From Epichloe hybrida (taxonomy: Eukaryota; Ascomycota; Sordariomycetes; Hypocreales; Clavicipitaceae): a stretch of 58,130 bases of DNA. A model generated the notes under the pieces. The model worked only from the letters and a program-made list of their open reading frames with translations. It was not told the origin of the DNA and searched no databases. The stretch spans positions 1 to 58,130 of the forward strand of contig JAFEKR010000103.1 in NCBI GenBank assembly GCA_019022495.1, in the 5' to 3' direction. The position numbers were made by a program, and so were the translations under genes. Of the stretch, positions 10,301 to 22,600 are shown in pieces (positions within the stretch are counted from its first letter, which is position 1; every line of letters starts with the position of its first letter).

Positions 10301-13300
10301 ATGGCTTCGAGCAAACCCAATGATAGCGAGCAGTCGCAACGTCGACAGTCTATCGCTCTCCAAAACCTGCTCTCATCATCGGATCTAGCCAGCGACCAGC
10401 AGAGACCTAGCCTGCATGCTGTGTCCCAGTTCCAACAAGAGCATGCTGCAGACACGTCGAGCGTCGGTGATGGCCAAGCCATGTCAAATTATTGGTGCAC
10501 ACCACCATCCCCAACTAACAATGGGACTGGCACAGGGCTACCGATAGATCCCGCTGTTCTACAGGCTGCTTTACCACCTGATTTCCAATCATCCACTTCG
10601 GGACAACACGATCCATTACAGCCTTTGAAAGGAATTCTCGACGGTTCGACATACATTGAAGAAACCACCAATGTGGACTACGATGATTCCGACAGAATAC
10701 CCCTCACTGCAGGCGCCCAATCCATGTCAGGATCTCTATCGGCGGGTGATGATAATAAACACCGAGATAGCTTCCGAACTGTATCGGATATTGGAATTGG
10801 CGCAGCCAAAGCTCACCCCTCTAGTAGCTCAGGGCGCCATCTTCAGTCGCCCTATGAGCCATCCCGTGGAAGACAATCCCAATACGGGCTGTCTTTGAAT
10901 CCTACCGAGTACCGAGCCTCTGGGGCCTCCTCGACGACCGGCGCCTTGCTTCGCGCTAGCTCCATTGTTCGAGCCATGTCGCAACGAGTGGTAAATATCA
11001 GCGGCGAAAGCGAAATGATTGACCGTCAATCGTCGAGACGTCACTCTCGCTCTCGCTCCCCGAAAGGTTCTGGATATGACGGAGAGCGTAGCCCTGCTAA
11101 CTCTATGCTCGTCGATACTTCTTACCATTCACAAACAACGCAAATGGAACCCGAAAAGGGCCAGGCTTCAGCGCAAGCAAGAGATGCTCCGACCCAAGTA
11201 GCAACACCTAACTTACTCAAAGGGCATTCCCTATGCCTTTTTTCGTCCGAAAGCCGACTGAGGTTATGGTTCTGTGACTTATTGGTCAATCCTTATACCG
11301 AGCCTTTCATTTTGGTTCTCATTGTTCTTCAAGCGATTCTACTCGCCATAGAGTCAGCTCCTAATGTCTTTGTCAATGGTAATCAGCGTCCGGACCGATG
11401 GGGAAAGCAATCTATAGATTGGATCATGCTGGGGCTCTTCATGGTGTTCACAGTGGAACTCATGGCTCGCGTTGTTGTTTCCGGATTGTTTCTGAACGCA
11501 GCCGAGTACAGCACCATCGATCGAAAAAAAGGAATACGTGCCGCTATCGTCGAACAGTACCGAACCGCGTTTAGACCACAGCGACAAAAGTCAGTCAAAG
11601 AACATCGTCAACTAGACCCACATCAATCAGCATTTTCACGTTCCCTCACGACATTGATGCAAGGTCAGCAGTCGCTGCCCTCAACAATGGAAGAGCAGCA
11701 ACGGTATCAGCTGGCTCGCCGGGCCTTCCTGCGACATTCATTCAATCGTCTGGATTTTGTAGCCGTCATCTCATTCTGGATTTCTCTATTCCTGGGCATA
11801 TCTGGTGTTGAAAGTCAGCGCCGCTTTTACTTGTTTAAAATGTTGAGTTGTTTACGGATATTACGGCTTCTGGCGCTAACACATGGAACTGCTGTAAGCT
11901 TCTTCGAAACCAAGTACCTTCACCTTACACTATCAACTGATTATTTTTATGAACAGATTATCCTGAGGAGTCTTAAAAAAGCTGCCCCGTTACTTGTTCG
12001 AATCGCATTTTTGGTGGGCTTCTTTTGGTTGCTATTCGCAATCATCGGCATACAGAGTTTCAAGTCCAGTTTAAGCCGTCAGTGCGTTTGGCTAGATCCG
12101 ATGGATCCCACGAACTTTTCAGCAACATATACTCATGAAAAGGAATTTTGTGGAGGGCATTTAGACAACCAAACAGGGAAGACTTTACCATGGGTGAAGT
12201 TCAGTGCCCCTGAATCATTGGACGGCCTGGTAAACGGTGCTGGTGATGGAAAAGGATTCATCTGTCCTCGCGGCTCCATTTGTCTTCAACAGAAAAATCC
12301 ATACAACGGCACGGTCAACTTCGACAACATTGCCAACTCACTAGAGCTTGTATTCGTTATCATAAGTGCCAATACATTTTCCGATCTAATGTATCACACG
12401 ATGGCGTCAGATTACCTGCAAGCAGCTTTGTTCTTTGGAGCCGGGATAATGATCATGTTACTGTGGTTAACAAACCTTCTCATCGCTGTGATCACCTCAT
12501 CGTTTCAAGTGATTCGAGAAGAGAGTAAGTCCAGTGCATTCACCGCAGAAGCCGAGCCATTCGTCCAACCTCGTCAGGTTGGACGCCTTCGCAAAGCTAC
12601 AAAATTGCAACGACTTTATGATAAGACCTCAGCATTTTGGGTCTTGGTCATAACCTTTGGGCTGCTCTGTCAGTCCTTGAGAAGTTCTAGGATGTCCTAT
12701 GACCGGGAGAAGCTCATTATTGTGGCAGAAATTATCACCACTATTCTTCTTGACTTAGACGTCTCTATCAGACTGGCCTCGGATAGGCGTGGGTTTCACC
12801 GGAGTTGGCGCAACCTATTTGACATCACCTTTGCCTTGGTGACTACCATAATACTACTACCACCCATTCAGGGCACCCGAGCATACCAGTGGCTCACAGT
12901 GTTTCAAATTCTTCGAGTTTACAGAATTGTGCTAGCAGTCCCAGTGACTCGCAAGCTCATTTTGCTCGTGCTAGGAAACGCAGCAGGTATCGCAAACTTG
13001 ATGCTCTTTGTGTTTCTGATGACCTTCCTAGTTGCTATACTTGCGTCTCAGCTTTTCCGTGGTCAAATCCCCATGGATGAGGGAGGTGAATTCGTCAGAA
13101 TTTCCTTCTTCTCGATATATAACTCGTTTCTTGGCATGTATCAGATACTATCTAGCGAAAACTGGACCGAAATCTTGTATTCCGTCACATCCCGGTCGAA
13201 AGCATTTCACACCGCTTGGGTCGGGGCGATCTTTCTAATAGGCTGGTTCATCCTTTCCTTTCTGATTCTCGTCAATATGTTTATCGCCGTCATTCAAGAG

Positions 13301-16300
13301 AACTTCGACGTCTCGGAAGATGAAAAAAGGTTGGAACAAGTGAAAGCCTTCCTACAAAGAAAAGAATTGGGACACAACCCCAGCAATTTGACTTTGTCAA
13401 CAATTTTCAGCCTCGGAAGATCTCGCCGGCGCCGTGACCCGTTAGATTATGGGCCTGCAATGATGGAAATGCTTCTCAAAGATGCTGTTGTGCGAGACTT
13501 TCTCGACGACGATGCTGCAGGGCGTCTCGACGATAACGGGGGGGGCATGCCCCATAGAAGTACCACCACCCTGTTCGGTGACGATGTCAAGTCGGGCATG
13601 ATTGCCAAGTTCTGGAGTCGACTGATGAACAAGTTGAAAAACAAAGATCCAAATCCTTTTTATTCCAACATTCGATTCGATGGCCCAAATGATACTCTGG
13701 ACCCACGCCAGATGGCTAGGCAAGCTGTTTCGGCAACATCGGCGAGGCGAAAAGCACAACGGGAGTATCTTGCGCGTCATCCACGGTACAACGATTCGCT
13801 GTATCTTTTCAAGCCCAAGCATCCACTTCGCCGTATGTGTCAGCGAATCGTTGGCCCAGCCAGAGGCCCAGAACGATTTGATGGCGTGGAGCCTAACAAA
13901 ATAGCATGGTACTCATTCTCGGCTTTCGTCTATGCTGTTGTGGTTGCAATGGTTATTTTAGCATGTGTCACAACACCACTATATCAGAAAGAGTATAGAG
14001 AGCAACACCCCTTCAATACTTGGAACTGGTATGTTTGGACAGATTTGGCGTTTACGTCAGTCTTCACTATCGAAGCAATCATCAAAAGCGTGGCAGATGG
14101 GCTGTTTTGGTCTCCAAATGCATATATGCGCAGCTCTTGGGGTTTCATAGACGGCATTGTACTGATAACACTGTGGATCAACGTAATAACGCTGTTGATC
14201 AATGACGGTGCTATCTCTAGAGCTGTCGGGGCCTTCAAGGCACTGCGAGCTCTTCGTTTACTCAACGTTAGCGATAGTGCCAGGGATACATTCCATTCGT
14301 TGATCATTGTCGGTTGGTGGAAGCTCACTGGGGTAAGTCTCACGTGCGAGCCTTCGCCCGTCCTCACGTCAAGAAACATAAGAGCTAACTGCTGTCACTC
14401 ATTAGGCTGCGCTTATATCATTATCGTTGCTGATACCTTTCGCAATTTATGGACTAAATCTATTCAATGGATTGATGGTGGCTTGTAATGACTCTGGCAA
14501 CATAGAGACGCTTGATGCATGCTTCGGTGAGTACAGCAGCTCGCCTTTCAGTAGTGACTGGCCAATGCTGGTCCCCCGAGTCGCTTCTAATTCTTATTTT
14601 AATTTCGACAATTTCGGGTCATCTCTCTTCACATTGTTCCAAATTGTTAGTCAAGAAGGCTGGACCGATGTGTCTTTCGCTGCTCAAGCCATTGTAGGAC
14701 GGGGCATGCAGCCTCAAGCTTTGTCTGCACAAGGCAACGCGATTTTCTTCGTCATATTCAACCTGATGGCTACCGTTTTTGTCCTTACTCTGTTTATCTC
14801 AGTTTTCATGAGAAACTACACTGAACAGACAGGGGTGGCCTTCCTCACAGCCGAACAACGATCTTGGTTAGAACTCCGCAAGTTGCTCCGCCAGATATCG
14901 CCGTCAAAAAGCTCTTATAACGAAAGTGAAAAGAGTTGGAAAAAGTGGTGTCATAAGAGAGCGATCGAGAAGCGTGGGAAGTGGTACCAAGCCATCACCA
15001 TTGTCCTCGTCTTTCACCTCCTCCTCCTCATGGTAGAATTCAGTTCTGAACCATTTTGGTGGACAAAGACTCGAGAAGTTTTGTTTCTATTCTTCATTCT
15101 GACATATCTGAGTAACATTGCCATTCGAATTTTCGGTCTTGGATGGGCACGCTTCCGAAAGAGCTCTTGGGACTTATATTCCCTCATCTCTGTTTCCGGC
15201 GCTTTCGTGGCCACCATGGCGTTGATGATTGCCGACTCCCGGGCGGACGCGTCAGTTCAATTGCACAAATTCTTCCTTGTGGCTATTGTGCTGCTTTTAA
15301 TACCTAGAAATGATGCATTGGATCAACTCTTCAAAACTGCTGCAGCTAGCTTGACGATTATAAGCAATTTACTAGCCACCTGGCTTGTTTGCTTTCTCGT
15401 TTTCGCCATTGCTATGACCCAAGCATTTAGCCTTACCCGCTTTGGGGACCATGAGACAGCCGACATTAACTTTCGAAGTGTACCAAAAGCACTCATTCTG
15501 CTCTTCAGGATGAGTTTAGGCGAAGGATGGAATCAGATTATGGAAGACTATGCCGAGATCCGGCCACCTCTTTGTGTAGAGGAGAGTAAGTTCTTCGATA
15601 GTGATTGTGGCAGTAAAGCTTGGGCACGGTTTCTGTTTGTTGCATGGAACATAATCAGCATGTATATCTTTGTCAACCTATTCGTCTCTTTGATTTACGA
15701 GAGCTTCAGTTATGTCTATCAGCGGTCGAGCGGCGTGTCTGTCGTTGACCGTGACGAAATTCGGCGATTTAAAGAGGCTTGGCGAAGCGTGGATCCAGCG
15801 GGAACGGGATTCATTTCCAAGGAACATTTTCCAAGGCTGCTCGGAGAACTTTCTGGCGTGTTTCAGATGCGGATTTATCAGCCAGAAGACTCTATCGCTC
15901 AGATTCTCGAAGATGTCCGCGACGACTCAAAATCAGCTCGACATATGTCCATCGCCACGATGAAACCCGATGGCGATATTGATTTGGACAGACTCAATCA
16001 ACGACTATCTCAGTTGGACGTGGGAAGAATACGCGAAAGACGCCGTCGGTTCAAAATATTTTTTGGGGAAGTCCTGGCGTCAGCCGACCCAGATAAAGGC
16101 ATAGCCTTTACAGATGTGCTTCTGATTCTTGCTCATTACAACATCATCAATGACAACAAGAGCTTGAAGTGAGTCGTGGGCTGTGACCGAACAAGGAAGC
16201 AAGCGCTAACTAAAACTGAGTAGACTCGAAGAATTTTTACGGCGAAGAGCCCGGTTGCAACGTGTTGACGAAGAAATCCGACGCAAAGTAGTTCAAGGAT

Positions 16301-16887
16301 TTTTCGATACTCTGTAAGTGGGACTTGCAAATTATGTGAGGAAGAAAGACTGGTGGTCAATTATGAGATCTAACTGTTTGCTTTTCAGTTACTGGTCCAG
16401 GAGATTTAAGAAACATATGGAGAACAAACGGGCTTCCCGAATGCCTATCATCCCTCAAGTCACAATACCTCATATCCTCGTGGATGATCAATCCGTTGAC
16501 GGCATCAGTCAAAGGAGCCAGAGACGCAGCGGCGAGCAGCCACGATGGACACATTTAAGTGCAGGAGAAGGTGCTAGCCATTATAATGCACCCAGCTCAA
16601 CCGAATTGAGTCTCCATGACACCACATATCAACACCCCCTTAGCCATCCTCAATCCTCACATGTGGCACATTCGCGGCAGGGAAGCACGTCTGGTTTCAG
16701 TTTCGAGTTGTATGAGCCTGAGTCGCAGCAAAAGTTTGTGTCTGAGCCAAACGGTCAAGATTGCTCCGTGAGTCCACTCGAAGCTCGGGATATGCTTGAT
16801 GATTCCATCTGGATGGAAAGTATACGGCGAAGTGCAACCTTACGGAGACCCGAGAGGGGATCTTACCGGTTCGGGGACCTTGGATAG
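10301..16887 (+). CDS. cch1: Voltage-gated calcium channel, Cch1 family
   Basis: Four exons, 10301-14332, 14406-16168, 16224-16313 and 16389-16887, give 2127 residues. Introns are GT..AG and phases fit. The protein has four six-helix repeats, starting near residues 335, 780, 1205 and 1537, after a long Ser-rich cytoplasmic N terminus. Pore loops read ISANTFSD (Asn691), SSENWTE (Glu953), SQEGWTD (Glu1428) and LGEGWNQ (Glu1717). An EF-hand-like segment (DPAGTGFISKEHF) follows near residue 1807, then a Ser-rich tail. This is the alpha subunit of the plasma-membrane high-affinity Ca2+ uptake system, which in yeasts works with Mid1; Mid1 is not in this window. Length and domain order match intact family members. 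The start is the first in-frame Met and gives the expected N terminus. Confidence 0.95.
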
Positions 16888-17766
16888 CTTGAGTATAGGC
16901 CTAGGTTGGCACTGCATTAGACGATAAACTAAATAAGCATGGAAATACCTACGACGAAGGATGTCAGTACATGCTGTTTTTGATGGCCAACGCAATGAAA
17001 ATGAATCCATAGCGTGGACTGATTTGATCGTGTAGCTTGATGTGAACTTATGCATCTTCCTCACCTCGGCTTTTTGATAATGAAAAAATTTAGGTGTTGT
17101 GTGCATTTATTAGTGCCATGCCTTTTGGAACGTCCTTTATTCACATGTGGTCAAAGATTGGACCGCCCGCACTCCCTTTTTTTTTAAAAAAGGCGAAAGT
17201 ATTAAATAGCCTACAATCTCAAGTTCTTGAAGTTCTTTCCCCAATTGATAATTAATGATAGATAAAAGTGCAAGGTGTCGTGGTCTCTCCTGTCTCCTGT
17301 TAGAAGCTAGCATTGCGGAGCAGGTGCAATTATTCATTCTGGTTTCAGTTGTGAGGATTGTGGAGGAGGGGCGGAGACGATGCAGTCAGTGTCAGAAATG
17401 CAATGCTTCCCTCCCTGAAACAATCAGAGACATGGCACTCTGTTAGTGTCAAGCGTCACCCCCTTTTCGATTCTTTCTAGGATCGCTTGTATATATATAT
17501 ATGCACAGGGGTGACATCGGAAACTACCAATAATTACCAGCACGTCAGTCAAGCTGAGGCCTGGTTGGCTGCGTCTCTCCATATGTACCCGCACACAACA
17601 TCGGCCCGTGTGCAGCAACTGAACGATTTCGCCTCGATGTGCTTCAACACGGGTGATTCTGATCACCGAAGATGTCGTCAGAATCAATCGATCCAAACAC
17701 GTCGCAACAGCGCCCGCCTCTTTACAACCGCTGCTGCCTCGTTCTTCACCCATCGCAGAGCATCCC
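16888..17766. other. Convergent intergenic region after cch1
   Basis: About 880 bases between two convergent genes, serving as 3' flank of both. It holds T/A runs near 17178-17190 and a short TA repeat at about 17490-17502. No gene is supported. Confidence 0.5.
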
Positions 17767-18630
17767 TCACATGAGCAATCTCCAAGCACCCAACATCAAC
17801 GCCGCGAAACCAGTGCACACACCCATCAGCCACTGCAATGTCTGGAACTTGACCTGCTCCAGTTTCTCCCGTAACGCCGCCACCTCCTGCTCAATCTTGG
17901 TCTCCGTCTCTTTGATCTTGAGCTCCTGCCCAACAGCCTCCTCGCGAATGCGTCCCTTTTCCAAATTCAGGTCAAGCCGCACGCTGGCCTGTGTCCGTGA
18001 GATTTCATCCCGAAGACGACTGCTAAGCTTGGCGATGTCGTTGTTCAGACGCTCGTGAGAGCTCCGCGTTGTATTGGACTCGGTGCTGTCTGCCGACAGA
18101 AGCTCTGAGCGCAGCTTTGCAAAGTCGACCTTTTGAGTGTACGTTGCTTTGGCCGAGTCTTCCCGAAGAACCATTGTGCGAGTCAAATTTTGAATGCTAA
18201 TGGGAGAGAGACACTGTGAGAAAACTTCACTGATTCGGCTTTGTTTTTGGCGGCGTCTGGGAAGGGGGCGAGCCTACCTTTCCTCAATCACGTCGTTGAG
18301 CACCTTCATCATGGCCACGGACTGCTCTTCCGTGAACCCTTCTCCTTGTAGACGCTTGACGAACTTGAGCGTGTCAAAGTGATGGTCTCGCTGCCGCTGC
18401 GCCGTCGTGTGAAAGGCCCGAGACAAAACTGGGCTTCTTTGCGATGCGGATCGCCGCCGGAGGTTTGCCTCTTCATGGAATCTCGCAGTCGTCAGAGAGT
18501 GATGCCATCGTGAAGCGGTATTGCCTCCTCCTGACAGGACGGTGGACGGCCTCGCAGCACGAGAAGCAGAGAGCGAAGCGCTCCAGCTTAGCCGGGGCAG
18601 AAGAAATCGAGGTAATATCTCGGCAGCCAT
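17767..18630 (-). CDS. Mitochondrial DUF1640/FMP32-type coiled-coil protein
   Basis: Two exons, 18630-18278 and 18196-17767, give 260 residues. The junction restores EESIQNLT. The Met at 18630 is preferred over an upstream in-frame Met because it leaves an Arg/Ser/Ala-rich, acid-poor N terminus typical of mitochondrial import. The core FDTLKFVKRLQGEGFTEEQS followed by LNDVIEE is the DUF1640 signature (FMP32 in yeast; MCUR1/CCDC90 in animals). A long amphipathic coiled coil and one C-terminal membrane helix (LMGVCTGFAALMLGAWRLLM) follow. Family members sit in the inner mitochondrial membrane and are linked to respiratory-complex assembly or calcium-uniporter regulation; which applies here is not shown. 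Neighbouring a plasma-membrane Ca2+ channel gene is probably chance. Confidence 0.8.
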
Positions 18631-19620
18631 AGGTGCTGGGTCGGTTTTCTTTATATCCTGGGCACACAACGAGGTAGGTGAAGTCTTTGGTGCGCGATGT
18701 CTGGGGAATCCGGGCAAATTATCGGCCTGATCAGGGGGGGTGGGGGTGGTGGTGAGGCAGAACGGTGGGTGATTGGCTGCGTGACAGGGTCCAGTGCACA
18801 GCTATGGAGGGAAGCTCTTACATACACTGTGGCATTGGCCCACGCAAGACGGGTCTGCAACAGGTCTGCAAGACGAAATACCTTGCTGTTGCGCCGTTGA
18901 GGTTCCGGGCTGGACATCGCTGGGCGGCAGACCAGATATTCCATGCTCACGAAGAAGTCTGGTTTTTATAGACGACCAGTATTACCAAGTATTCTGCGCA
19001 CCCTTTCGAATTATCTGTCATTCATTCACCCGCCCTTGGGGTGCACGTGCCAGCCATCTGGGCCATGAGCTTCAAGCTCACTGCTTGGTCTTTTGGTCGG
19101 ACTTTCTTTAATCCCTCACTGCTCCATTGGCCAACTTCCACAAATTCAGCCCCACGCACCTTCCTTGCCGGCCTGCCAGGCCAGCCAGGTCGCGAAGGAA
19201 CAGATAGCCTAACCGGGATCAACACACTCATCACTCTCTGCTCCTAACTAAATTCCCCAAACAACACAATCATCCTCCAAATCTCCCGCGAACAACCCGT
19301 CTGCTTGACCTCAGCAGGTTACGGACGCCATCTCATCACCCTCTTTTGTCACTTTCTCTCTCGATAACTTGCTGTTCAGTGCTTTTCCCTCTTTTGTCAG
19401 TTGAGCAAGTGCTTTCCTGCGCGTACCGCTCGGCGCATGGAAGCTTCCGCCAAGTTCTCCTTACGTCGTCACTAGACACCCACTTTGAACTGCCATCGAC
19501 TGATCAGCCACGAACGAAGTGTGATTCCTTGAAAGCATCGATTGCATCAAGACGAACGGCGCCGATACACATCCTCACTGCTCGGCTTCTCACTTGACAT
19601 AGCAAGTCGAGTCAGGCGCA
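18631..19620. promoter_or_regulatory. Divergent upstream region, DUF1640 gene / clathrin
   Basis: About 1 kb separating two divergent genes. The last 350 bases before the clathrin start are C/T- and C/A-rich, as in leaders of well-expressed fungal genes. A run of G lies at 18736-18742. No protein-coding or RNA gene is supported. Confidence 0.4.
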
Positions 19621-22600
19621 ATGGCGCCTTTGCCCATCAAGTTTCAGGAGCTGGTCCAGCTCGCTAACGTTGGAGTGGACACGCAATCAATCAGCTTCAA
19701 CTCCTGCGTAAGTGCACATCCCCACCACCACCAGCTTCACCTTATTTGTGCTGGCAAGCCGAGGAAAGAAAAAAAAGCGTGATTCTTTTCAGGCGCTAAT
19801 CAAACACGATGTAGACACTCGAATCCGATTCATATGTGTGTATCCGCGAGAAAAAGAGCGAGGCTGCGCAGCCCGAGGTCGTGATCGTTGAGCTGAAGAA
19901 TGGCAACAATGTCACGCGGCGGCCCATCAAGGCCGACAGTGCCATCATGCACTGGAATAAGCAGATCATCGCCTTGAAGGCTCAGTCAAGGACGCTGCAA
20001 ATCTTTGATCTGGAGCAGAAGAAGAAGCTCAAGTCTTGCACAATGAACGAAGATGTCCAGTTCTGGAAGTGGATCAGCGAATCCACTCTCGGTCTTGTCA
20101 CAACCAGCAGCGTCTATCACTGGGATGTTCACGATGCTGCGCAAGACGCTCCCACCAAGGTGTTTGAGCGAAATGCCAACCTGAATGTTCGTTTTCCCCC
20201 TCTCCGCGCTACTACTTCCTATCTCGCGGCACATGGACTAACTTGTACATTCCTCATTAGGGCTGCCAAATCATCAATTACCGTGCCAACGGGGATGGCA
20301 AGTGGATGGTTGTAGTCGGCATCTCCTCTCAACAAGGACGTGTGGTCGGTGCCATGCAACTGTACTCAAAGGACCGCGGCATCAGCCAAGCCATCGAGGG
20401 CCATGCTGCTGCGTTTGGGTCCTTGCGGCTGGAAGGGGCTCCCCAAGACACGAAATTGTTCAGTTTTGCGGTTAGAACAGCTACCGGCGCCAAGTTGCAT
20501 GTCGTAGAAGTCGATCACGCCGAATCCAACCCGGTCTTCCAGAAGAAGGCGGTCGAGATCTTTTTCCCTGCCGAGGCTACAAACGACTTCCCCGTTGCAC
20601 TGCAAATCTCACAAAAATACGGTGTCATCTTCATGGTCACAAAGTACGGCTTCATTCATTTGTACGACCTAGAGACTGGCATTATGATATTTATGAATCG
20701 AATCTCGAGCGAGACAATCTTCACCAGCTGTTCCGACGACGACTCCGCCGGTCTTGTGAGTATCAATCGCAAGGGTCAAGTTCTGTTTGTCACCGTCGAT
20801 GAGAGAACTATCATTCCCTATCTTCTCGAAAACCCGGCAAACACCGAGATCGCCATCAAGCTGGCTTCCCGAGCTGGACTGCCTGGTGCGGACAACCTTT
20901 ATGCGAAGCAGTTCGACCAGCTCTTCAACTCTGGGAACTACCAGGAGGCAGTCAAAATCGCGGCTAACTCCCCGCGAGGGTTCCTCCGTACTGCCGAAAC
21001 TATTGAGAAGTTCAAGCGTTTGCCAGCTCAACCTGGCCAAATGACATTCACTCTCCAATACTTTGGATTGCTCCTCGACAAGGGTGGCCTGAACCGACAC
21101 GAGACTCTTGAGCTAGCCGCACCTGTTCTTCAGCAAAACCGAAAGCACCTCCTCGAGAAGTGGTTCAAAGATGGGAAGCTGGATTGCTCTGAGCAACTAG
21201 GCGACATGGTCCGACCTTATGATGTCGACATGGCTTTGAGCATCTACCTCAAGGCCAACGTTCCCCAGAAGGTTGTCGCTGGTCTTGCCGAGACTGCTCA
21301 ATTCGACAAGATCTTGCCGTATACCGCACAGACAGGATACCAGCCCGATTACATTCAGCTTTTGCAGTACATTATCCGCATCAACCCTGAGAAAGGTGGC
21401 GATTTCGCTACCGCGCTGGCCAATAGCGATCAAGGCCCGTTGGTCGATCTGGAGCGAGTCTGCGACATCTTCCAATCTCAGGGTATGGTTCAGCAAGCAA
21501 CAGCTTTCTTATTGGACGCCTTGAAAGACAACAAGCCTGAGCATGCCCGCCTGCAGACTAGACTCTTGGAGATGAACTTGATGCACGCCCCTCAGGTCGC
21601 TGAAGCCATCTTGGGCAATGACATGTTCACTCACTTTGACAAGGCTCGTGTTGCTCAGCTCTGCGAGCAAGCTGGCCTGCCTCAAAAGGCCCTCGAGCTC
21701 TACGAGGACCCCGAAGCCATCAAACGTGTCATTGTCAACATCCCAGGTACCCCAAACTTCAATCCTGAGTGGTTCAGCAACTACTTTGGCAAGCTTTCTG
21801 TGGAGCAGTCCCTCGATTGCCTTGACGCCATGATGAAGCACAACATTCGCCAGAACCTGCAGTCTGTTGTGAACATTGCCACCAAGTACTCCGAGCTTCT
21901 CGGACCTGTCCGCCTGATTGATCTTTTCGAGAAATACAAGACTTCAGAGGGTCTTTTTTACTACCTCGGCAGCATTGTGAATCTCTCGGAGGATCCCGAT
22001 GTTCATTTCAAGTACATCGAAGCCGCCACCAAGTCAAACCAGCTGAACGAAGTTGAGCGTATCTGCCGAGACAGCAACCACTACAACCCTGAGAAGGTCA
22101 AAAACTTTTTGAAGGAGGCCAAGTTGCCCGAGCAGCTGCCTTTGATTATTGTCTGTGATCGATTCAACTTCGTCCACGACCTGATTCTGTACCTGTACCA
22201 GAGCCAGCAGTTCCAGGCCATCGAGGCCTACGTGCAGCGTGTAAATCCCGGCAGGACTCCTGCTGTCGTTGGTGGGTTGCTCGACGTCGATTGCGAAGAG
22301 AACATCATCAAGCAGCTTCTCAGCACTGTTAATGCCCAGCAAATCAACATTGATGAGCTTGTATCCGAGGTAGAATCACGCAATCGCCTGAAACTTCTTC
22401 TACCTTTCTTGGAGGCTACTTTGCAGGCAGGCAATCAGCAGCAGGCCGTTTACAACGCCCTTGCCAAGATTTACATTGACTCCAACAACAACCCGGAGAA
22501 GTTCCTGAAAGAAAATGATCAGTATGACACTCTGACTGTGGGTAAATACTGTGAGAAGCGTGACCCCAACCTGGCCTATATTGCCTACTCCAAGGGCCAG

